From the NCBI GenBank assembly GCA_964388615.1, contig CAYMBG010000082.1, forward strand, positions 1 to 13,313: a stretch of 13,313 nt of DNA, in the 5' to 3' direction. Numbering within the stretch: position 1 is the first letter of the stretch; each line of letters opens with the position of its first letter. The notes below the pieces were generated by a model. It searched no databases. It saw only the letters and a program-made list of their open reading frames with translations, and was not told where the DNA came from. Below, one piece after another: positions 8,201 through 13,313 of the stretch. This DNA is from SLLW01 sp964388615 (GTDB taxonomy: Bacteria; Bacteroidota; Rhodothermia; Balneolales; Natronogracilivirgulaceae). Made by a program: the position numbers and the translations under genes.

Positions 8201-8951
8201 CGGAGCTCAGGTAATCATCGATCAATATATTGCCGCAGGTGAAAGTAAGTGGCGGCAATCCAGCGGAATCGTCATGTTGCTACCGCATGGATATGAAGGT
8301 CAGGGTCCAGAACATTCCTCTGCCAGACTTGAACGTTTTCTGCAACTATGTGCAGATGATAATATACAGGTGGTTAACTGTACAACCCCTGCTCAGTATT
8401 TTCATATTCTTCGCAGGCAGGCGACCCGCAAAGATAATAAACCGCTTATCATCATGTCTCCCAAGAGCCTGTTGCGTCACACGCAAGTTGTTTCCACTGT
8501 TGAAGAACTTGCAAAAAGCAATTTCCAGGAGATAATCCCTGATCCGGATTTGGACCAAAACCCGGACATTCAACGTCTGATTTTGTGTTCCGGCAAGATT
8601 TACTATGATCTGCTGGAAATGAGAAAGAAAAGTCAGATTGAAGACATTGCCATTGCCCGGATCGAGCAATTCTATCCATTTCCCGACCAGGATCTCACTG
8701 AATTACTCAAACGTCACGAAAATGTCAATGAAGTGGTTTGGTGTCAGGAGGAGCCCAAAAACATGGGTGGCTGGATGTACATGAAAGATCGGCTTGAGCC
8801 CTTGTTGCAAAACGGGCAAGACCTGGTTTATGCAGGTCGTGTAGCATCTGCATCTCCGGCAACAGGTACGACTCAGCTTCATACCGCAGAACAGGAGTTA
8901 TTGGTTAGGGAAGCACTTGGTCTGGAAGAGCATATAACCGACAGCGTCTGA
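5220..8951 (+). CDS. kgd: Fused 2-oxoglutarate decarboxylase/dehydrogenase E1 with dihydrolipoyl succinyltransferase domain
   Basis: A TCA-cycle enzyme that decarboxylates 2-oxoglutarate with thiamine diphosphate and transfers the succinyl group toward CoA. Domains in 1243 aa: E1-type N-terminal helix (FGPNAALVEELYDQY, 8-22); Lys/Ser/Glu-rich flexible linker (~41-112); E2 acyltransferase domain (~115-345) with catalytic TYDHRIIQGAESGSF (His319); E1 domain (~385-1240) with GMAHRGRLN (552-560), thiamine-diphosphate motif GDAAF...NNQIGFTT (655-695), HGHNEGDEP (756-763) and WEAQFGDFNNGAQV (985-998). The order matches mycobacterial Kgd and corynebacterial OdhA. No lipoyl domain is present, so a lipoylated partner from another complex is required, along with E3. 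The start is TTG: no ATG lies between the in-frame TAA at 5190 and the conserved N-terminus. No Shine-Dalgarno is visible. It is monocistronic here. Confidence 0.96.
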   Translation: MKKIETQFGPNAALVEELYDQYLQNPDSVPDYWRSYFDKLGDQSGDSETTSKSKKEPAADTSTRKETADSQDNGKAKKSTASAPAKTDKQQEKEKKSKPEKEDLFDYKVLKSGAGKLAANMSESLEVPTATSQRVIPVKMLLEDRRIINSYLEKRLQPKATLTHFVAWAIVKALRDFPQINHHYGEKEGKASRVIPKAVNLGIAIDLQGKDGSRNLVVPNIKNVESMNFREFLDAFHELTNRARSNQLEIEDFEETTISLTNPGTIGTVSSIPRLMKGQGAIIATGAMSYPAEFQSMSQELLSHLGISRVMNITCTYDHRIIQGAESGSFLARIQEFLAGPTDFFESIFEELNIPYEPIPFGTDNYVGSLDGGSDKTVSDKKAVAVSRLIDRYRRHGHVMAELNPLQFGTGYNPELDFHYHGLTMWDLDRKFYPSKLGGSDEVTTLRNIIDILRNTYCGHIGAEYTHILEVEERSWLRDTMESSMNDPGLSKEEKRRILLKLNQASAFEEFLHKKYIGHKRFSLEGSDTLIPMIDYLLERAATYKVTNVVLGMAHRGRLNVLVNTMGKSYQKVFAEFEGNIDPETAQGSGDVKYHLGAKSTHEAKNGHKINLMLMPNPSHLESVNPVVEGASRALQDHEKNNQPPDRVIPLLIHGDAAFTGQGVVAETLNMSQLEGFSTEGTIHLIINNQIGFTTLPKDGRSTEYASDLAKMILAPIFHVNGDEPESAIQSIKLALDYRQKFGKDVVIDLICYRKHGHNEGDEPAFTQPGLYKEIHDHPSVRERYTNNLVQRKELTHKETQQIFKEFDELLEAAFKDAKKAKSKGKFTSDELKRKDKSQDEWAQNLPDTSYDVEKLKDIGRKLNTLPKEFDANPKLLRILAKRNEIVENNQKKIDWGFAEALAFGSLLIDGHPIRLSGQDSERGTFSHRHAVLHGTEKQQTFIPLNHINDNQEQFDIYNSLLSEFAVVGFEFGYSNMRPHSLVIWEAQFGDFNNGAQVIIDQYIAAGESKWRQSSGIVMLLPHGYEGQGPEHSSARLERFLQLCADDNIQVVNCTTPAQYFHILRRQATRKDNKPLIIMSPKSLLRHTQVVSTVEELAKSNFQEIIPDPDLDQNPDIQRLILCSGKIYYDLLEMRKKSQIEDIAIARIEQFYPFPDQDLTELLKRHENVNEVVWCQEEPKNMGGWMYMKDRLEPLLQNGQDLVYAGRVASASPATGTTQLHTAEQELLVREALGLEEHITDSV

Positions 8952-8953
8952 AT

Positions 8954-8973
8954 AATTCTACAATTGTAGAATT
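8954..8973. terminator. Perfect 20-bp palindrome just after kgd, candidate bidirectional terminator
   Basis: AATTCTACAA followed at once by its reverse complement, starting two bases after the kgd stop, in the 121-bp gap between convergent kgd and folE2. As RNA it forms an eight-pair stem with a four-base loop on either strand. Neither strand has a clear U run after it and the stem is AT-rich, so intrinsic termination would be weak. A protein-binding site is the alternative. Confidence 0.4.
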
Positions 8974-9072
8974 TCAATGTATGCATAATGATGTTGAATC
9001 CACCAATTTGAGTACTGCCATTCCTGTGAAATAAGAGGATTAAGCGTTTACTTCCCTGGAAATGTTACGGCT

Positions 9073-9972
9073 CTATCTCAATCCGCCGGGAACGCCTTTA
9101 CAAATCCGGCTAACAGCATCATGACTGTGCAAACTTTCCATATGGGCGCAACGCACCAAAAAATCAGAGACATCATCCCTTTTATTCAGGTGATCATAGA
9201 CCAATCTGGCAGCATCTTCTACAAACTTCTGATAGGCACCATTCAATTCTGCAAAAGCCTGCTCGTCTTCCCGCTTGACCATCACCTGAGTCTCGGTCAT
9301 TACCGCATTTCGCATAGTCTCAATCAGCTGTTCCGGATGGATAAAATCACGGCATTCCACTGTAACATTGGCAATACTACGCTGACTGTGTGAAATAGCT
9401 ACAACATCTCGCATTTCCCTGGCATGTTCGGCCAGTTCAAATGAGCAGGGACAAGCACTGCTGTACTCGAAATCGATATGCATAAACTTACGTAAAGCAC
9501 CGCTCTGGTCCATTTGACCTTCAAAAGTAATCGGATAGTATTGATAACCACTCAAACCAGACCTCAGGCTCTCCTGGAGCATGGGATAATTCACACGCAA
9601 TCGTAAATAGCTCTCTTTACTTTTGAGATTTTCCCGGTAAGCGCGAAGAATATACTCGATAACCTCCTGAGAAACCACGTCATCCTGGAAATCATAGAAT
9701 GTACGCATGATGCGGCTCATATTGATCCCCTTTTTACCGGCATCCAGACTCACATAGCCATCAACAGACGTTTCCAGAGTCAGTACTTCACCACTTCCGG
9801 CTTTATACTTCATCGGAAGTTTAAAGTTTGAGATACCTACCTGTTGTATGGGTACATTGGCTCCCTCAATAAGGGATGAGGGCCCATTTTGCAGATCCGG
9901 CAGGGAACTCTTGTATGCATCTGAAAGGGTAAACGTGGGATCGTATAATCTTTTCAAATTTTGTGTGCTCAT
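9073..9972 (-). CDS. folE2: GTP cyclohydrolase I type B FolE2
   Basis: The enzyme converts GTP to 7,8-dihydroneopterin triphosphate, the entry step of folate, queuosine and tetrahydropterin synthesis; the FolE2 type does not depend strictly on zinc. It is 299 aa with a family-typical layout: VGISNFKLPM (45-54), KKGINMSRIMR (80-90), the signature SSACPCSFELAEH (171-183) with its two cysteines at 174 and 176, SHSQRSIANVTVE (194-206), and the C-terminal CAHMESLHSHDAV (275-287) with conserved Glu and His residues. The start is ATG without an obvious ribosome site. It lies 20 nt downstream of the PTPS/QueD-family gene, which uses its product, so the two form a pterin operon. No FolE (type IA) is seen in the window. 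Nothing is missing or truncated. Confidence 0.97.
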   Translation of the reverse strand: MSTQNLKRLYDPTFTLSDAYKSSLPDLQNGPSSLIEGANVPIQQVGISNFKLPMKYKAGSGEVLTLETSVDGYVSLDAGKKGINMSRIMRTFYDFQDDVVSQEVIEYILRAYRENLKSKESYLRLRVNYPMLQESLRSGLSGYQYYPITFEGQMDQSGALRKFMHIDFEYSSACPCSFELAEHAREMRDVVAISHSQRSIANVTVECRDFIHPEQLIETMRNAVMTETQVMVKREDEQAFAELNGAYQKFVEDAARLVYDHLNKRDDVSDFLVRCAHMESLHSHDAVSRICKGVPGGLR

Positions 9973-9992
9973 TTGGTTATAAAAGTCTTTAT

Positions 9993-10412
9993 TTATGCAC
10001 CGCGATATTCTGCAATGTTTCTTTCCGTTTCATACAATTTCACCGAATACAAGCGGCCTTCATAGCTTATTTGTTTAACATCCTCATTTAGCTCACAAAA
10101 AAAAGCTCGTGCCAGGTTTTCGGCAGAAGGTATCACTTTTTCCAGGAAGTCAACATCAAGATTGAGATTTTTGTGATCACATTTGGAAAGAACCCGGTCA
10201 TATATGGTTTGCTTCAATTTACCCAGATCGACAACATATCCGGTATCGGGATCCGGGTTTCCTGCAACCGTAACCTCGATCACATAGTTATGACCGTGCC
10301 AGTTGGGATGATTGCAGGCCCCATAAGTATCGCGATTCCAGCTTTCGCTTTTGTTAGGGTTGTGCAACCGATGTGCTGCGGTAAAATGTTCTTTTCTGGT
10401 AACGTAAATCAC
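9993..10412 (-). CDS. queD: 6-pyruvoyl-tetrahydropterin / 6-carboxy-tetrahydropterin synthase family protein (PTPS/QueD)
   Basis: A zinc enzyme acting on 7,8-dihydroneopterin triphosphate. The chosen GTG start gives 139 aa, the usual size, with MIYVTRKEHFTAAHRLHNPN at the N-terminus; AGGAG lies nine bases before it. An ATG 37 codons upstream would add a tail with no family match. Zinc ligands are His14, His39 and His41; the nucleophile is Cys33. The active-site string CNHPNWHGH is C-x5-HGH, as in eukaryotic PTPS, whereas E. coli QueD has C-x3-HGH. LSKCDHKNLN (75-84) supplies the Asp/His pair. It lies directly upstream of folE2. The product is therefore either 6-pyruvoyl-tetrahydropterin (biopterin-like route) or 6-carboxy-tetrahydropterin (queuosine). 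Family membership is secure; the exact reaction is not. Confidence 0.93.
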   Translation of the reverse strand: MIYVTRKEHFTAAHRLHNPNKSESWNRDTYGACNHPNWHGHNYVIEVTVAGNPDPDTGYVVDLGKLKQTIYDRVLSKCDHKNLNLDVDFLEKVIPSAENLARAFFCELNEDVKQISYEGRLYSVKLYETERNIAEYRGA

Positions 10413-10421
10413 AGTTGTAAA

Positions 10422-10426
10422 CTCCT
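10422..10426 (-). promoter_or_regulatory. Ribosome binding site deciding the GTG start of the PTPS/QueD gene
   Basis: AGGAG, nine bases upstream of the GTG at 10410-10412, is one of the better Shine-Dalgarno sites in the window. Together with the family's normal N-terminus it favours the GTG over the far-upstream ATG at 10521-10523. Confidence 0.6.
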
Positions 10427-10448
10427 GGTTATTTTGCTTGTCGGAAAT

Positions 10449-10477
10449 ACGAAAACACAAAACCGTTATAAACGGTT
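10449..10477 (-). terminator. Candidate intrinsic terminator after ftsH
   Basis: In the ftsH-sense transcript AACCGUU-UAU-AACGGUU (10477-10461) folds into a seven-pair stem, extendable by a G-U pair, followed by UUGUGUUUUC. The hairpin begins 56 nt after the ftsH stop codon. The U tract is interrupted and the stem is modest, so termination may be partial, allowing some read-through into the pterin genes. Confidence 0.4.
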
Positions 10478-10511
10478 CCTGCGGAACACAAACTGTTTTA
10501 TAAACAGGCTC
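10449..10511 (-). repeat. ~33-bp imperfect tandem duplication with two dyads upstream of the pterin genes
   Basis: Read on the minus strand, unit A (10511-10479) and unit B (10478-10449) share the plan GA[GA]CC-GTTTAT-AA-C-GTTTGTGTT with small indels. Each contains an inverted repeat: CTGTTT-TAT-AAACAG at 10493-10507 and AACCGTT-ATA-AACGGTT at 10461-10477. The dyad centres are 31 bp apart, close to three helical turns. It lies in the 120-bp gap between the ftsH stop and the pterin operon. Paired operators or tandem terminators are the main readings. Confidence 0.6.
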
Positions 10512-10532
10512 CTTATCCTGCATATCATTCGT

Positions 10533-12500
10533 TTACCGCGCTCTTACACTGGAATGATAGCGTGGTTTTTGGGGGTATTTTCCAGGGGAGCGCTCACCGA
10601 GCAATGCAATCAGATCATCAGAAGCAAGTATTTCTTTCTCCAATAACGATTCCGAAAGTTCAAGAAGTTTGTTTTGCTTTTCAAGCAGTAGATTTTTTGT
10701 ACGCTTGTAATTCCTTTGTATGATCGATTGTACAGCGGCATCAATTTTTTCAGCGGTATGCTCGGAATACTTTTTATGAAAACCAAAACCATATTCATCA
10801 GAACCTGAATCATTATAGGAGATATTACCAAGTTCTTCACTCATACCATATTCGGTAACCATCGCATAAGCCAGTTTTGAAACCCGCTCCAGGTCATTGC
10901 TGGCTCCTGTGGAAATCTTACCAAAAATAATCTCCTCAGATACCCGGCCACCCAGCAAAGCACAAATTTTATCATCCAATTCATCAGTGGTCATCAAGAA
11001 ACGATCTTCCAATGGTGTTTGGAGCGTATAACCCAAAGCGGCAAATCCACGCGGGACGATACTTACTTTCATAACCGGATCGGTATGTTCCAGGAACCAC
11101 CCGACAATGGCGTGACCCGCCTCATGATATGCAATAATCTTGCGTTCGTCCTGACTAATAATCTTGTTTTTCTTTTCAAGACCGGCTACCACTCTTTCGA
11201 TTGCATCCTGAAAGTCAATCATCTCAATAGCATCCTTGTCTCTGCGCGCCGCCAACAGCGCAGCCTCATTGCTCATATTTGCAAGCTCCGCTCCGGCGAA
11301 GCCCGGTGTTTGTGAAGCCAATAAATGCATATCAACATCATCAGCTATAGTAAGTTTGTTGGTGTGTACTGTCAGTACCTCCAGCCGACCTTTTAAATCA
11401 GGTTTATCAATCAAAATTTGCCGATCGAACCGTCCGGGCCGCATCAGTGCTGGATCCAGCACGTCCGGCCGGTTGGTTGCTGCCATGATAATAACTCCCT
11501 TGTCGGTTCTAAAACCATCCATTTCTGATAGCAGTTGATTAAGCGTGTTTTCCCGCTCATCGTTGGACCCTGTCGTCTGGTTGTTACCGCGACTTCTTCC
11601 AATGGCGTCTATTTCATCAATAAAAATGATACAAGGAGCCTCCTCTTTTGCTTCTTTAAAAAGATCTCTAACTCTTGAAGCGCCGACACCGACAAACATT
11701 TCTACAAAATCAGAACCACTCAAGCTAAAAAAAGGCACTTCTGCCTCTCCGGCCGTTGCTTTACCCAGCATGGTTTTGCCAGTCCCCGGAGGACCCACCA
11801 GTAGTACGCCTTTGGGGATGGATCCACCCAGTTTTGTAAACTTTTTAGGGTCTTTAAGAAAAGCTACCAGCTCTTCGACCTCCTCCTTAGCCTCCTCGAG
11901 TCCGGCTACATCCTTGAAAGTGATTTTATTATCACTTTGTCTATCATACAACGATGCTTTATTTTTTCCGATATTCATCATTTGTGAACCCGGGTTCATC
12001 CTCCGAAAGATAAAAACCCAAAATGCAATCAATAAAATCATGGGGATAAACCAAATAAAGACGCTACTGAACCAGTTTTCGCTGATTCTAGCTTCATAAG
12101 CCACATCATGCTGATCCAGCAAAGGGCGAATTTCATCTCCCTCAATCATGGTGACTTTGAAGGGATAGGAGAGGGTATCACTCCATAACTCACCAAATTG
12201 AAAAAAGCTTTTGGGTTGATCATAGGGAATTTTACCATTACTTATAGCTTCTGCATGATAAAACCCTTCAATTTCAATACCGTCTACGATGGTAATTCGC
12301 TCAACGTATCCGTTCTCTACCTGATTTAAAAAAGTGCTGTATGGTACTCGAATTGAATCCTCCGGGAAGATGGACAGATAAGGAATGGCCAACAGTATGA
12401 TGATGATAAACACATAGACCCATATTGAAAACCTGGGAAATATTTCCCGGCTTTTCCTGGGTTCTTTTTTGGGAGAGCGGTACTCCTTATTCTCAGACAT
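10533..12500 (-). CDS. ftsH: ATP-dependent zinc metalloprotease FtsH
   Basis: A membrane-anchored AAA+ protease that extracts and degrades misfolded or regulatory membrane and cytosolic proteins, acting as a hexamer. It has 655 aa, normal for the family. Order: basic cytosolic tail (1-25), first membrane segment (~26-45, IWVYVFIIIILLAIPYL), extracytoplasmic domain (~46-145), second membrane segment (~147-166), then the AAA module with Walker A GPPGTGKT (236-243), pore loop MFVGVG (268-273), Walker B IIFIDEID (291-298) and the arginine-finger region RPGRFDRQ (354-361). The peptidase domain has HEAGH (His459, Glu460, His463) and the third zinc ligand Asp536 in TGASNDLERV. The start is ATG without a Shine-Dalgarno, 118 nt downstream of thiL. 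A TAnnTTTG element upstream suggests its own promoter. The C-terminus is short and basic. No anomaly in catalytic residues. Confidence 0.98.
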   Translation of the reverse strand: MSENKEYRSPKKEPRKSREIFPRFSIWVYVFIIIILLAIPYLSIFPEDSIRVPYSTFLNQVENGYVERITIVDGIEIEGFYHAEAISNGKIPYDQPKSFFQFGELWSDTLSYPFKVTMIEGDEIRPLLDQHDVAYEARISENWFSSVFIWFIPMILLIAFWVFIFRRMNPGSQMMNIGKNKASLYDRQSDNKITFKDVAGLEEAKEEVEELVAFLKDPKKFTKLGGSIPKGVLLVGPPGTGKTMLGKATAGEAEVPFFSLSGSDFVEMFVGVGASRVRDLFKEAKEEAPCIIFIDEIDAIGRSRGNNQTTGSNDERENTLNQLLSEMDGFRTDKGVIIMAATNRPDVLDPALMRPGRFDRQILIDKPDLKGRLEVLTVHTNKLTIADDVDMHLLASQTPGFAGAELANMSNEAALLAARRDKDAIEMIDFQDAIERVVAGLEKKNKIISQDERKIIAYHEAGHAIVGWFLEHTDPVMKVSIVPRGFAALGYTLQTPLEDRFLMTTDELDDKICALLGGRVSEEIIFGKISTGASNDLERVSKLAYAMVTEYGMSEELGNISYNDSGSDEYGFGFHKKYSEHTAEKIDAAVQSIIQRNYKRTKNLLLEKQNKLLELSESLLEKEILASDDLIALLGERSPGKYPQKPRYHSSVRAR

Positions 12501-12561
12501 GGCAAGTTATTCCGGATCACCCTTCAATCTCAGATATACAGGTTGAGAAATTCATGGTATC

Positions 12562-12569
12562 CAAAGCTA
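12562..12569 (-). promoter_or_regulatory. Candidate Bacteroidota-type -7 element for ftsH
   Basis: TAGCTTTG on the minus strand matches TAnnTTTG exactly and lies 62 bp upstream of the ftsH ATG, in the only sizeable gap between thiL and ftsH. About 19 bp further upstream there is only a poor -33 match (GTTC in place of TTG). The element is short, so chance occurrence cannot be excluded. Confidence 0.4.
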
Positions 12570-12618
12570 TATATTTACATCAAAAACGAACTATAAAAAT
12601 ACGGCATCTTTTGGTTAT

Positions 12619-13313
12619 TTACTTCTCAAAAGTCAACACCTGGCCTTCCGCTGTTTGCATTTCAATATCTCCTGTTTTACTTGTGATCTTTCCAATTACA
12701 GAGAAGTTTTTGAATTGATCTGCAAGTTTCGAAACTTGACTTTCAGAAAGGGTAAACAACAGCTCGAAATCTTCCCCTCCATAAAGAGCGAATTTATCGA
12801 CTTCCTCTTTCATCTCATTAGCTGCTTGTCTGGTTTGCAGGTCTACGGGTAATGCCGCTTGATAGATGTATGCTCCTGTTTCAGAACAATCAACTATTCT
12901 TTTAAGTTCATGGAGCAAACCCTGACTAATGTCTATCATTGAGGAAGGAATGATTTTCAGTTTGTCAAAAATGTCTATAACATCTTTACGCGCAACGGGA
13001 ACAAGTTGTTTTTTTACGATGTAGTCCCATGCTGTCAAATCAGGTTGCATAACAGGGTCATCTGATTCCTGCCAATGCCGTTTTTCACGCAATAATATTT
13101 TTAGTCCTGCAACGGCACTCCCAAGATCACCGGTAACACAAATTGCATCATCCTCTCTTGCACCCTGATTATAGACAATTTGATCATGAGACACTTCGCC
13201 AAACGCCGTAACCGAGATCACAAGGGCATTATGTGAACCCGTCACGTCACCACCGGAAAGTTGGCATTGATAATCAGTACAAGCCATTTCGATTCCTTTG
13301 TAAAGGTCCTGTA
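12619..13313 (-). CDS. thiL: Thiamine-monophosphate kinase ThiL (5' end beyond window)
   Basis: The enzyme phosphorylates thiamine monophosphate to thiamine diphosphate using ATP and Mg, the last step of the de novo pathway. The window holds the C-terminal ~230 residues; the open frame continues through LYKGIEMACTDYQ to the right edge, so roughly the first 100 residues (including the first Mg-binding Asp region) are outside. Visible motifs: LSGGDVTGS (the family's GGD-T-S), VTGDLGSAVAGL (the TGxLG-A turn), MIDISQGLLHEL and YGGEDFELLFTL. The third motif is normally DISDGL; here the second Asp, a Mg ligand in E. coli ThiL, is Gln (CAG at 12922-12924). The stop lies 118 nt before ftsH. Identity is secure from the GGD and GGED motifs and the order of segments. 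Confidence 0.94.
   Translation of the reverse strand, partial: QDLYKGIEMACTDYQCQLSGGDVTGSHNALVISVTAFGEVSHDQIVYNQGAREDDAICVTGDLGSAVAGLKILLREKRHWQESDDPVMQPDLTAWDYIVKKQLVPVARKDVIDIFDKLKIIPSSMIDISQGLLHELKRIVDCSETGAYIYQAALPVDLQTRQAANEMKEEVDKFALYGGEDFELLFTLSESQVSKLADQFKNFSVIGKITSKTGDIEMQTAEGQVLTFEK

Noticed and set aside
10413..10523. 37-residue N-terminal extension of the PTPS/QueD protein from an upstream ATG
   Set aside because: The family normally begins at the IYVTRKEHF segment, and a GTG with AGGAG sits exactly there. The extension consists of the tandem duplication.

Overview
The window looks like a chromosomal housekeeping region of a Bacteroidota-type bacterium, possibly the Balneolota/Rhodothermota side of that group. 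This placement rests on an actinobacterial-style E2-E1 fused 2-oxoglutarate dehydrogenase, a FolE2 plus PTPS-family pair, weak use of Shine-Dalgarno sites, and a TAnnTTTG-type promoter element upstream of ftsH. No database was consulted, so the phylum is an inference. A 10-base run of N near the left end shows that this is a draft scaffold.

Layout. Positions 1-467 hold no gene I can support. They contain a scaffold gap (308-317) flanked by two diverged copies of the same ~165 bp, as expected for two unmerged, overlapping contig ends. Next, on the minus strand and reading right to left, come pepF (oligoendopeptidase F), a GAF-GAF-degenerate GGDEF protein, and deoB (phosphopentomutase). They are tightly packed (27 nt and 1 nt apart) and probably form one operon. 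A 278-bp divergent intergenic region separates pepF from the large plus-strand gene (5220-8951) for the fused 2-oxoglutarate decarboxylase/dehydrogenase E1 with a succinyltransferase domain. That gene starts at TTG and ends two bases before a perfect 20-bp palindrome. Facing it on the minus strand are folE2, a PTPS/QueD-family gene, ftsH, and the 3' two thirds of thiL, which runs off the right edge.

How the genes fit together. FolE2 makes 7,8-dihydroneopterin triphosphate from GTP, and the adjacent PTPS-family enzyme uses that compound, so the pair is a short pterin module. The C-x5-HGH motif of the second enzyme matches tetrahydropterin-type PTPS better than canonical queuosine QueD. FtsH is the membrane AAA+ protease and ThiL the last kinase of thiamine diphosphate synthesis; thiamine diphosphate is the cofactor of the E1 domain in this window, though the link may be coincidental. 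DeoB and PepF are catabolic or salvage functions (nucleosides and peptides), and the GAF protein between them may be a regulatory sensor.

Most notable for follow-up: the duplicated contig ends, a 33-bp tandem duplication carrying two dyads between ftsH and the pterin genes, the non-standard DISQGL motif in ThiL, the PTPS-type motif next to FolE2, the lipoyl-less E2-E1 fusion, and the uncharacterised GAF/GGDEF-like protein. I found no mobile element, CRISPR array, tRNA or rRNA, and no evidence for a wholly new system.
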